64,000 nucleotides of DNA from Deltaproteobacteria bacterium (GTDB lineage Bacteria; Desulfobacterota; Desulfovibrionia; Desulfovibrionales; Desulfovibrionaceae), in assembly GCA_031285295.1 (NCBI GenBank), contig JAITWK010000033.1, forward strand, positions 1-64,000. The letters run 5' to 3'. Below are positions 56,794-64,000 of this stretch, one piece after another. Positions within the stretch are counted from its first letter, which is position 1. Each line of letters opens with the position of its first letter. Made by a program: the position numbers and the translations under genes. The notes beneath the pieces are model-generated. The model was given only the letters and a program-made list of their open reading frames with translations, had not been told where the DNA came from and ran no database searches.

Positions 56794-57011
56794 AAAATTG
56801 TCTGAACTGCAAGCATGAACCGGAGTGGGAAAGCCGTCCATATTCGCGCAAGGGTGTATGTAAAATCACGCACGACAAAATATCCATAACCCGCCAATGT
56901 GGGGATATTGATGTCGTTTTGCGTGAGCCGAATACAAAAAATTTTGAAATGACTTGGGGAATTTGCCCGGCCCACCAGCCGAAGGAGCAACCCGAATGCG
57001 AATCATTATAG
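56781..57011 (+). CDS. Small zinc-finger-like protein
   Basis: 76 residues: KNCLNCKHEPEWESRPYSRK, GVCKITHDKISITRQCGDID, MTWGICPAHQPKEQPECES. Several Cys/His suggest metal binding. Overlaps genes on both sides. Confidence 0.55.
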   Translation: MPEVKNCLNCKHEPEWESRPYSRKGVCKITHDKISITRQCGDIDVVLREPNTKNFEMTWGICPAHQPKEQPECESL

Positions 57012-57220
57012 ATAACAGAACTACGCTCCCGGCTGACAAGGTGTTGACCTATATTGAAGGGGTTATGCGTATGGGGCTGGTTTCGGGTAATAATGATACA
57101 TACTGTTATTTATCCGCATTCAAAGACGGAACGAATGTCTCCGCCAGAAAAATCAAAACCGGCCACAGCTTTGTTGTTTGGCAAGATAAGCCCAAAACAG
57201 CCGGGGAGGAGTCGAAATGA
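56996..57220 (+). CDS. Hypothetical protein
   Basis: 74 residues from ATG 56996 (GAAGGAG upstream). MRIIIDNRTTLPADKVLTYI, EGVMRMGLVSGNNDTYCYLS, FKDGTNVSARKIKTGHSFVV. A small alpha/beta protein of a type common in phage early regions; ATGA overlap with the next gene. Confidence 0.6.
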   Translation: MRIIIDNRTTLPADKVLTYIEGVMRMGLVSGNNDTYCYLSAFKDGTNVSARKIKTGHSFVVWQDKPKTAGEESK

Positions 57221-58167
57221 ACGCCACAAAAATCGAATGGGCCGATGCCACGATAAACCCGGTAGTGGGCTGCTCCAAATGTTCGCCGGGCTGCGACAAC
57301 TGCTATGCCGAGCGCATGGCGGCGCGGCTTGCGAAAATTCCGGCCACGGCTGCGAAGTATGCGGGGGTTGTGGATGATAAGGGCAAGTGGACGGGAGTTA
57401 TAGATTTTGATGTGTCCTGCCTGACAAAACTGCCGAAAATGCCCAAACGCATCTTTGTAGGCAGTATGTGCGATCTGTTCCACGATTCCGTGATGGACAG
57501 CCACTTGGATCACATCATGGGGCATATCAGTCTTACCCGCGCAAACGCGCACCACACGTTCATGTTCCTGACAAAACGCGCAGAACGGATGCGTGAGTTT
57601 TTCACGCACTGGAAAGCATACCGAGAAATAGCCAATCTCTGGCTCGGCGTTACTGTCTGCGGCCCGGACGAACTTCACAAACTCGAAAGCCTGCAACTGA
57701 CACCCGCCGTGAAGCGATATGTGAGCTTCGAGCCGCTTTTGTCCGACCTTGGCCCGGTGAATTTTGACGGCATCGATTGGGTAATCTGCGGCGGCGAAAC
57801 CGCCCCCAACGCCAGGCCAATGCATCCTGATTGGGTGCGATCCCTGCGCGATCAGTGCCAAAAGGCGGGTGTGCCGTTTTTCTTCAAGGGTTGGGGGGAG
57901 TGGATCACGATTGAAGACCAAGCAAGAGGGAGTGTATACGAAGACGATGTTCCGCATATGCTGCGAAGCTCAGGAATAGCTTCACATCATCTCAGAAAGA
58001 AAAACGGATATCTCCTGAACGGCACAAAAGGGTGGTATGAGTTCGACCCCTCATTTACCATTGGGCGTGCCTGTCCTGTCGGTAAAAAACGCGCTGGCCG
58101 TCTTCTGGATGGCGTTGAATACAGCGAGTTTCCTGATACCGACCTGCGCCGGGAAATGGAGAGATAG
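57217..58167 (+). CDS. Phage Gp37/Gp68 family protein (DUF5131)
   Basis: 316 residues. TKIEWADATINPVVGCSKCS, PGCDNCYAERMAARLA (C-x3-C-x2-C-like cluster), FVGSMCDLFHDSVMDSHLDH, FMFLTKRAERMREFF, VSFEPLLSDLGPV, WVICGGETAPNARPMHP. This family is related to radical-SAM-like enzymes with a Cys cluster for Fe-S; many phages carry it with unknown substrate, probably nucleic-acid modification. Confidence 0.9.
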   Translation: MNATKIEWADATINPVVGCSKCSPGCDNCYAERMAARLAKIPATAAKYAGVVDDKGKWTGVIDFDVSCLTKLPKMPKRIFVGSMCDLFHDSVMDSHLDHIMGHISLTRANAHHTFMFLTKRAERMREFFTHWKAYREIANLWLGVTVCGPDELHKLESLQLTPAVKRYVSFEPLLSDLGPVNFDGIDWVICGGETAPNARPMHPDWVRSLRDQCQKAGVPFFFKGWGEWITIEDQARGSVYEDDVPHMLRSSGIASHHLRKKNGYLLNGTKGWYEFDPSFTIGRACPVGKKRAGRLLDGVEYSEFPDTDLRREMER

Positions 58168-58170
58168 AAA

Positions 58171-58467
58171 ATGCTGGCATCCCTTATCAATAAAGAACAA
58201 GCCGCCGAATATTTGGGGCTAAAGACGGCAGAAGCGGCAGAAAAGCGCCTTGCCCGTCTTGGCGTCAAAAAATACGACTTCGGTCTTGTCGGGGGTAAGG
58301 GTATCCGCTACAGACTCGCAGACATTGACGATGCCCTATCTCGTATCGTTATTGATCCTACCCCACCGGCTAAAAAGAAAAAGCCAAAAAAACACGAGCA
58401 AAACTTTTTTACACTGTCAGTAAAAGAGCAAAAGGCGCTATTGACAGCAGGAGGAGTTACACAGTAA
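58171..58467 (+). CDS. Helix-turn-helix protein by attR, candidate excisionase
   Basis: 98 residues. SLINKEQAAEYLGLKTAEAA, EKRLARLGVKKYDFGLVGGK and GIRYRLADIDDALSRIV follow the winged-helix excisionase pattern (A-A-x-Y-L-x-x-x; R-Y-R-x-x-D-x-x-x-x-L). Basic linker and helical tail. It is the last gene before attR, 120 bp away, which in the circular form places it near int. Confidence 0.6.
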   Translation: MLASLINKEQAAEYLGLKTAEAAEKRLARLGVKKYDFGLVGGKGIRYRLADIDDALSRIVIDPTPPAKKKKPKKHEQNFFTLSVKEQKALLTAGGVTQ

Positions 58468-58589
58468 TCGTCTGGTACAAATATTGGGCACATGGCAAAA
58501 CGAGCATTAGCGGGTTAAAACCATACAAAAACTATGTGTCCAAAAAAATAAATACATACAACTCAAATAGTTATCTATAGGCTCGGGCC

Positions 58590-58641
58590 TTCACACGGCG
58601 GGGGCCACAGGTTCAAGTCCTGTACTGCCCACCAGAAAATT
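58590..58641 (+). repeat. attR: Right prophage attachment site
   Basis: Identical over 52 bp to 887-938 (tRNA-Val 3' half). Upstream bases are phage derived and do not continue into a tRNA; the GGGCC just before is only partly able to pair with the anticodon-stem strand. Marks the right end of the 57.7-kb prophage. Confidence 0.85.
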
Positions 58642-58644
58642 ATC

Positions 58645-58675
58645 AAGGACTTACAGAAAATCTCTGTAAGTCCTT
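58645..58675 (+). terminator. Rho-independent terminator
   Basis: AAGGACTTACAGA pairs with TCTGTAAGTCCTT, followed by T5. Related in sequence to the hairpin at 941-973. Confidence 0.85.
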
Positions 58676-58808
58676 TTTCGTTTTTGAGGATTTTATCCCG
58701 CTCTTATCCCGCTAAAAATAACTATGGAACGGTACGAACCGTGATGGTTTGGGAACCCGATTGACCAGAAATCACCAGTGAGCTATTCGTATTCATAGCA
58801 GAGTTATC

Positions 58809-59831
58809 ATGAAAACAGAAAGCACCTACCAGCCGCCCTTTACCATTACGCCGTTAGCCTTGCGCCATATTGCGGACATCAGCGAAGCTGTCGGACGCAT
58901 CAGCGCACAGACCGACACGGCGCTGGATTTGCGCCTGCGCCGTCTGAATCGTATCCGCACGATTCAAGGTTCTCTGGCTATCGAAGGCAACACGCTGAGT
59001 GAAGAACAGATTACCGCAATCCTGGATGGTAAGCACGTTATTGCCCCGCCTCGTGAAATTCAGGAAGCGCGTAACGCCATTGCCGCTTACGATCTCCTTG
59101 AAAGCTGGAACCCTGAAAGCGAAAAAGACCTGCTCAAGGCGCATGGCGTACTTATGACTGGTCTGGTTGATAATGCCGGGCGCTATCGTCAAAGCGGCGC
59201 TGGCGTTATGGGTGAAAAAACCGTTGTGCATATCGCACCTCCAGCCGGGCGCGTACCGCACCTCATGAGCGACCTGTTTCACTGGCTACAAAAAGCTGAG
59301 TATCACCCCCTAGTTGCTAGTTCGGTCTTTCATTACGAATTTGAGTTTATTCATCCCTTTGCCGATGGCAACGGACGTATGGGCCGCTTATGGCAAACGC
59401 TGATTCTTTCGCGCTGGAACCCGCTCTTTTTACGAATACCGGTTGAAAGTCTGGTTTACGCCCATCAGCAGGAATACTACGAAGCCTTGAGGCAAAGCAC
59501 TCAACAAGGGCTTGTAACCCCATTCCTTGAGTTCATGCTCACGATAGTGCGCGATGCCGTGCTTGGAGCTACCCCCCAAGTCACACCGCAAGTCACCCCC
59601 CAAGTCAAACAGCTTTTGCGTATCCTTGCGGATGCCGATCACGATGGGTTATCCCGCCAAGAACTTCTGGAAGCTTCCGGGCTGCGTGACCGTAAATCCT
59701 TTGCCGACCGCTGGCTTGCCCCGGCACTGACGGCAGGCTTTATTGAAATGACCATCCCTGACAAGCCGAACAGCCGCTTGCAACGGTACAGGATTACGGC
59801 CAGAGGTAGGCGTATATCTGATGTAAAATGA
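58809..59831 (+). CDS. Fic-domain AMPylase-type protein
   Basis: 340 residues. Inhibitory helix motif SLAIEGNTLS (residues 58-67, S-x-x-x-E-G/N), Fic motif HPFADGNGRMGR, and a C-terminal winged helix (LLRILADADHDGLSRQELLE). A TPQV-TPQV-TPQV linker comes from a repeated ACCCCCCAAGTC-like unit near 59572-59606. Class with intramolecular inhibition. It lies in the small element right of attR, perhaps a cargo or defence gene. Confidence 0.92.
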   Translation: MKTESTYQPPFTITPLALRHIADISEAVGRISAQTDTALDLRLRRLNRIRTIQGSLAIEGNTLSEEQITAILDGKHVIAPPREIQEARNAIAAYDLLESWNPESEKDLLKAHGVLMTGLVDNAGRYRQSGAGVMGEKTVVHIAPPAGRVPHLMSDLFHWLQKAEYHPLVASSVFHYEFEFIHPFADGNGRMGRLWQTLILSRWNPLFLRIPVESLVYAHQQEYYEALRQSTQQGLVTPFLEFMLTIVRDAVLGATPQVTPQVTPQVKQLLRILADADHDGLSRQELLEASGLRDRKSFADRWLAPALTAGFIEMTIPDKPNSRLQRYRITARGRRISDVK

Positions 59832-59949
59832 ACACTTTGTTGTGCGAAGCGTTCTATCTAGCATTAACTTCACAGCTAACATCAATGTATAGCAAAGTAA
59901 GTGAATACTCCATCTGTCAAAGAAAGCTCTTTGACATTTTTTTGAATGT

Positions 59950-59982
59950 GTCCAACAAAGGCAAAACCGACCTTTGTTGGAC
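59950..59982. repeat. 12-bp perfect inverted repeat
   Basis: GTCCAACAAAGG ... CCTTTGTTGGAC around a 9-nt loop, and GTGTCCAGCAAAGG nearby at about 60000. The remaining sequence between the Fic gene and the protease gene (59832-60113) shows no gene. Could be a terminator stem or a recombination remnant. Confidence 0.5.
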
Positions 59983-60113
59983 AAGTTTTCTGGCCGTACC
60001 GAGTGTCCAGCAAAGGTTTACCTTTTATGGACAGCATCCTCCATTCCTGGTCTGATTTATTAAAGTTATATTTATGAGTAAATATTCAGATTTGCCGTCA
60101 ATATGATGCAAAT

Positions 60114-61529
60114 TTACTTTGCCGGGCTTTCAAAAATCATGGTCATGGCATCGTAGTCAATTGTCCATTTGTATTGTTTAAGGAAGTTGTGGCTGATAAT
60201 TCCATCCAGAAAGATTTCAGATTCTTCAAATCCGCTGCCCGGAATAACGCCTATAAGTCCTTTTACGTCATAGGCGGCGGGCAGATGGTCAATTTCAAAG
60301 GTAGCCGCAGTAAAAGCCCCTACTGAATAGTCCGCACCGCCAAGGCCTCCGATATCCTCCGCGCCGGATCCTTCCTTCATCTCCGGTATTGGTATGCCAA
60401 GATATTCCGTTGCTCCGTCTGTCAAAAGAAGAGCGTTGCCCTCCGTGTCTGCCAGGCCGGAATCTGTCCAAATATTGATCTTCTTGCCGTTGACGAGCGC
60501 TTTGAGCAGAGTAAAATGCGTTTCCGCCATAATAAAGCTACTTTTATAGGCTCCGGGCTGTGCTTCCAAGTGTTCACCTCTAGGTTTCAGAGTAAGCACG
60601 CCACTCGGATAATCCATTGTGACAAGGAACTGCTTGAAAATACCAGTACCGATGAGGCCGCTGAGTATAATTTCTTTCCTTGTGATATTGGCCAGGTGAT
60701 CCATTTTGGCGATGTTTACCGGTATTGCGCCGAGGCAGACTTCCCCCAGGCGCAAAGAGTCTACAATACCGTAATTTGTAGTGACTTCTATGCCGCCTGC
60801 GTAGGAGCCTGTTCTTGCTGCTACGATTTTGAGGCCCAATTCACTTGCAGCCGATTCATTGAGGTAGGTGTCATCTGCGCCGGTGTCGATTATGAAGTGC
60901 CGCTTTTGGCCGTTTAGTTCAGCTTCAACGACCGGCAGTGGTTCTCTCGCAACAAATGGAATAGTGGTCTCTTTTTTGCCATCCCAGGTAACTGTGTAAG
61001 GTCTTCTGCCACTATAAGCCCGCATAATAGAGGTCATGCCGCTGCTGCCATCATTTTTACCGGACAGTTTTTGGGCTTTTTGATACTGGTTGGTTTGATA
61101 ATATACGAATTGCAAACCGTACTCGGCTTCCTTCCTGTAAGTCTGAAACTCAGTCAAAATTCTGTCGTAAAGTGTTTCCGCCTGCGCATAGTTGCCGTTG
61201 AGATACGCAATTTTTGCTGAAAGCAGTATTGCTCTGGAATTGGGCTTCTCGGTAGAGAGAAGCGGGGACAGCACTTCCGCTGCTTTTTGCACATCTCCTA
61301 ACTGCGTCAACTTTTCAGCGTAGGCAAAGGTTACGGCAAGATCGTCTGGATTTTGCCCGTAAAGCGTTGCGAGTTCCGAAGCGAGTTTTTTATAGTTTGC
61401 CGGAGTAGGTTCCGCATCCATATCCAGTGAATCCAGGCCTACATGAGTGCAGCCTGTCAAGGCCGCTGTCAGCATACACATCGTAATGCCTGCAATAAAT
61501 GCTTTCTTCAATTTATTTTGTATGTTCAT
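60114..61529 (-). CDS. TPR lipoprotein with retropepsin-like aspartyl protease domain
   Basis: 471 residues from ATG 61529. Lipoprotein signal FIAGITMCMLTAALTGC (Cys at about 29). TPR-like region with LATLYGQNPDDLAVTFAYAE (about 50-170), then an aspartyl protease domain with HFIIDTGADDTYLNESAASE (the D-T-G-A active site) and a second lobe with INIWTDSGLADTEGNALLLT (D-S-G). Predicted periplasmic. It has host-like style and may be a chromosomal or cargo gene of the right element. Confidence 0.88.
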   Translation of the reverse strand: MNIQNKLKKAFIAGITMCMLTAALTGCTHVGLDSLDMDAEPTPANYKKLASELATLYGQNPDDLAVTFAYAEKLTQLGDVQKAAEVLSPLLSTEKPNSRAILLSAKIAYLNGNYAQAETLYDRILTEFQTYRKEAEYGLQFVYYQTNQYQKAQKLSGKNDGSSGMTSIMRAYSGRRPYTVTWDGKKETTIPFVAREPLPVVEAELNGQKRHFIIDTGADDTYLNESAASELGLKIVAARTGSYAGGIEVTTNYGIVDSLRLGEVCLGAIPVNIAKMDHLANITRKEIILSGLIGTGIFKQFLVTMDYPSGVLTLKPRGEHLEAQPGAYKSSFIMAETHFTLLKALVNGKKINIWTDSGLADTEGNALLLTDGATEYLGIPIPEMKEGSGAEDIGGLGGADYSVGAFTAATFEIDHLPAAYDVKGLIGVIPGSGFEESEIFLDGIISHNFLKQYKWTIDYDAMTMIFESPAK

Positions 61530-61665
61530 GATGAAATTCTTCCAATGAAATATAATCGTCAATATACCTCGCCGTTTAAGCGTGTTCAAGTCGGAAAAAA
61601 AGCCCTTCTTCTCTGCTGTTTTTCAATCGCGACCAAAATAGTTGTCATTATCGCTGTCGAAATTG

Positions 61666-61800
61666 TCATTGCTTCTGTTTCTGTGAAGCGGAGGAGGCAA
61701 ACGGACTCGACCCGGATGCGGACTTGCCAACCACCGCATTGTAGCGATTCTCACGGAAAGCGAAAAAGTCCTCTGATTGTTCAGGGGGCGACTTTTGCAT
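61666..61800 (-). CDS. 44-residue conserved-looking small protein
   Basis: In the 404-bp gap between the protease and Bro-N genes, ATG 61800 gives MQKSPPEQSEDFFAFRENRY and NAVVGKSASGSSPFASSASQ. I have seen this kind of tail in short proteins of gut bacteria, but cannot name a function, and no strong Shine-Dalgarno is present. The rest of the gap shows nothing else convincing. Confidence 0.35.
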   Translation of the reverse strand: MQKSPPEQSEDFFAFRENRYNAVVGKSASGSSPFASSASQKQKQ

Positions 61801-61933
61801 AGGGAAAAATTGTTCTGCCCAAGGGGATAAACGCGAAAGATGTGAATGTCGGCTGTCGATACCGACTTGATCACTCCAAGGAAGTGACGTAAAAATTACT
61901 ACATTTCAGACGCTTTTTTTTGAGGGAAATCAA

Positions 61934-62800
61934 GTGAGCGATAGTAACATACAGCTATTTGAGGATAAGCGTATCCGCACGGCCTGGGATGAGGATCGTG
62001 AGGAATGGCTGTTTTCCATTGTTGATATCGTTAGAGTTTTGACAGAACAGCCAACTTCGCGCAGTGCGGCAAAATATTGGAGCGTTTTAAAGGTGCGCCT
62101 TAAAAACGAGGGCAGCCAACTGACTACAAATTGTAGGCAGTTGAAAATGACCGCTGAAGATGGGAAAAAACGACTTACCGATGTTGCCAGCACCGAGCAA
62201 CTTCTGCGTCTTATCCAATCCATCCCATCTCCGAAAGCAGAACCATTCAAGCTCTGGCTCGCAGCTGTCGGACGTGAGCGGATTGACGAAACCATTGACC
62301 CCGAACAGACGATTGATCGCGCCCTTGTGACGTACCTCAAGAAAGGCTATTCACGCGAATGGATTAACCAGCGGTTACAGGCTATTCAAGTCCGCAAGGA
62401 ATTGACGGACCAGTGGGACAGCCGGGGTATCCGCAAGGGTGTTGAGTACGCCATACTCACCGATGAAATATCAAAAGCGTGGTCCGGCATGACGACGCGG
62501 CAGTATAAAAATCTTAAATGCCTGAAAAAAGAAAATCTGCGCGATAATATGTCCACTCTCGAATTGGTGCTGAATATGCTGGCCGAAGCGACGACGACGG
62601 AATTTGCAAAAGCGCATGACGCGCAGGGATTATCCGAAAATCAAGAAGTCGCCAAGCGCGGCGGTAAGGTTGCCGGAGATGCGAGACGAGCGATTGAAGC
62701 CGATTCCGGCAAGCCCGTTATTACTTCCCAAACAGCCGTTGATTTTAGTCAGTTAATTCCAAATATTATTGACATAGAGAGCGGTAAAGGCAATCAATAA
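61934..62800 (+). CDS. Bro-N family protein (DinD-like)
   Basis: 288 residues from GTG 61934 (GAGGG upstream). Bro-N domain: IRTAWDEDREEWLFSIVDIV, TSRSAAKYWSVLKVRLKNEG, LLRLIQSIPSPKAEPFKLWL. C-terminal domain KEELTDQWDSRGIRKGVEYA-like region, TRQYKNLKCLKKENLRDNMS, VAKRGGKVAGDARRAIEADS matches the DNA-damage-inducible protein D type. It is in the small right-hand element. Confidence 0.85.
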   Translation: MSDSNIQLFEDKRIRTAWDEDREEWLFSIVDIVRVLTEQPTSRSAAKYWSVLKVRLKNEGSQLTTNCRQLKMTAEDGKKRLTDVASTEQLLRLIQSIPSPKAEPFKLWLAAVGRERIDETIDPEQTIDRALVTYLKKGYSREWINQRLQAIQVRKELTDQWDSRGIRKGVEYAILTDEISKAWSGMTTRQYKNLKCLKKENLRDNMSTLELVLNMLAEATTTEFAKAHDAQGLSENQEVAKRGGKVAGDARRAIEADSGKPVITSQTAVDFSQLIPNIIDIESGKGNQ

Positions 62801-63050
62801 ATAGAGCACAACATACAAGACAATATGTATATGGTATCAGATCGTCAGTCCTACCGTAAATCGGCAAGGTAGTGCCCCTGAGGTCAACAAGCTAGAGGCG
62901 CGGTATAAAAAAGGCGGCTACAGCTAATAGATAATGATACGAAAATCAATTGACGTTACTTACTACAGGCAATTTATGGCTGATTGTCGTTATTGCCATT
63001 GCTTGTATTCCACGACTTGTTTCAATCTTCACGGATAAATAAGTCCCCAA
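62801..63050. other. Non-coding remnant before the third att copy
   Basis: No credible gene is seen. The stretch contains AT-rich fragments and a short frame remnant (about 62975-63040) on the plus strand without start signals. It probably represents decayed mobile DNA. Confidence 0.5.
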
Positions 63051-63096
63051 CACGGCGAGGGCCACATGTTCAAGTTCTGTACTGCCCATCAGAAAA
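63051..63096 (+). repeat. Degenerate third tRNA-Val 3' fragment (old att site)
   Basis: CACGGCGAGGGCCACATGTT and the following bases match the att core with four substitutions, one of them turning CCACCA into CCATCA. It is followed by its own terminator. It marks the right end of an older insertion (58642-63096) or the remains of the original tRNA end. Confidence 0.75.
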
Positions 63097-63101
63097 AAAC
63101 A

Positions 63102-63134
63102 AAGGGTTACGTTGAAAAACGCAACCCTTTTTTA
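63102..63134 (+). terminator. Rho-independent terminator
   Basis: AAGGGTTACGTT...ACGCAACCCTTTTTT; stem with one bulge and a T6 tail, just after the degenerate tRNA fragment. Confidence 0.8.
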
Positions 63135-63153
63135 TGTCCAGTACCCGCCAATT

Positions 63154-64000
63154 TTATTCAGTAATCATCTTGATCTGTTGTTGCAATATCATGTCCTGGA
63201 TCATCTGCTCGGCTGAGGTTTGATCCGCGATGCCAACTCCCAGGTTTTCGATGACGATCTCCTGAACGCGACCGCCGTAAACAGGATTATCGAACCACAG
63301 CTTGATGTCGTCGCCATCCTTGATAATGTTGATATCCTCCGCTTGCAGGCCGAGGGACAAGAGTTCAGAGAGGTCGATGGAATCCTGCGCGCTGTCAAAG
63401 TCCTTGATAATATCGCTAGCGCTGTCTTTCCCTGCCAACAGGTCATCAATACCCCAGGTGAAGGTGTCTCTGCCATCACCGCCATACAAGATGTCACTGC
63501 CGCTACCGCCGATCAGAATGTCGTCGCCCGCGCCACCGTAAAGCAGGTCGTTGCCGGCTCGGCCTTCAAGGATCAGGCCGGCATCGTTGGCGACAAGAGC
63601 ATCCTCTCCTCCGGCACCGTGAAGCAGGCTACCCGCCGGAGCATCCTCACCCGCTTTGACGATATTATCACGCAGGTGCAAGGTGGTCTCGCCGGTTGTA
63701 CCCGTATAGGTCACGTCCAGAGGGCCGGGAAAATGGCTGGATGCTTCTCTGCCTTCATAGGTGTAATTGCCCTCGGCATCCATGATGAAGTAAGCATCGT
63801 CGCCGATCTCGACCCTGACATACGGCACTCCGCTTTCCGATAGTGGGGAGTCGTTGTCAATGGTGTAGAGCGTACCGTTAAGAATAAAGGAGCCCACGAT
63901 ATCTTCGCCTGACGATGGATCGTCGTTTGCGAGGACGTTGCCGGATGCCCAGACAGGAGGCTCCAGAACGTCCCCGATAACGAAATCACTGACAGTTACG
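63154..64000 (-). CDS. RTX/VCBS adhesin, C-terminal part (5' end beyond window)
   Basis: The leftward frame is open from the right edge to the stop at 63154, at least 282 codons. It contains VCBS-like linkers (VLANDDPSSGEDIVGSFILN), RTX calcium-binding repeats (GRAGNDLLYGGAGDDILIGG, GSGSDILYGGDGRDTFTWG) and a C-terminal secretion region (SIDLSELLSLGLQAEDINII). Such LapA-like giant adhesins are exported by type I secretion. Probably the first host gene right of the integrated elements. Confidence 0.85.
   Translation of the reverse strand, partial: VTVSDFVIGDVLEPPVWASGNVLANDDPSSGEDIVGSFILNGTLYTIDNDSPLSESGVPYVRVEIGDDAYFIMDAEGNYTYEGREASSHFPGPLDVTYTGTTGETTLHLRDNIVKAGEDAPAGSLLHGAGGEDALVANDAGLILEGRAGNDLLYGGAGDDILIGGSGSDILYGGDGRDTFTWGIDDLLAGKDSASDIIKDFDSAQDSIDLSELLSLGLQAEDINIIKDGDDIKLWFDNPVYGGRVQEIVIENLGVGIADQTSAEQMIQDMILQQQIKMITE

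Noticed and set aside
1..64000. CRISPR array or Cas genes
   Set aside because: No regularly spaced repeats of 24-40 bp and no Cas proteins were seen; the GTGAC repeats at 42718-42767 are contiguous iterons.

Overview
The window is almost entirely a temperate siphophage genome integrated at the 3' end of a tRNA gene, flanked by pieces of other mobile elements and, at the far right, a host adhesin gene. Base composition, the lambda-like tail genes with DUF4055 portal and DUF1833 proteins, the many Rha/Bro-N antirepressors and the RTX/VCBS adhesin suggest a Desulfovibrionaceae host (Desulfovibrio/Bilophila-like). This is an inference from protein families; no rRNA or host housekeeping gene is present.

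Attachment sites: a perfect 52-bp direct repeat (887-938 and 58590-58641) covers the 3' half of a tRNA-Val(CAC) from the anticodon loop to the encoded CCA. It bounds a 57.7-kb prophage. A third, degenerate copy (63051-63096) closes a small gene-poor element with Fic, aspartyl-protease and Bro-N genes. A second outward-facing integrase (1-695) lies left of the first repeat. No intact tRNA is visible, so several elements appear stacked at one tRNA.

Phage layout: integrase and an HNH nuclease with an integrase-like N-terminus (1.0-2.7 kb); leftward tail genes (2.8-14.7 kb: fiber, gpJ, NlpC, DUF1833, tape measure); a cargo island (14.8-19.8 kb: lipoprotein, secreted protein, broken HsdR-like gene, Rha, Panacea toxin-antitoxin pair) between tape measure and the frameshifted G/GT chaperone genes; major tail protein, connectors, capsid, scaffold, minor head protein, portal and terminase (20-34.3 kb); then ASCH, ParB/PAPS-reductase pair, lysis cassette, antirepressor, replication and modification genes (34.4-48 kb). 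The switch region lies at 47.9-49 kb. Rightward early genes (51-58.5 kb) include ssDNA-binding and recombination proteins and many small proteins.

The most unusual features are: (1) an intein in the minor head gene whose homing endonuclease is encoded on the opposite strand, with both reading frames open over about 890 bp; (2) a phospholipase-A2-like phage protein with an in-frame TGA at an expected Cys, followed by a hairpin fitting bacterial SECIS rules; (3) two C4-like antisense RNAs in front of two antirepressor genes, each complementary to the downstream ribosome binding site; (4) in-frame amber codons in two otherwise intact genes; (5) an HNH nuclease with an N-terminal domain resembling the integrase arm-binding domain; (6) a replication gene carrying five tandem 10-bp iterons. 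Several lesions (14-bp insertion, homopolymer frameshift, ambers) mean the prophage may be partly decayed, or the assembly may contain errors.
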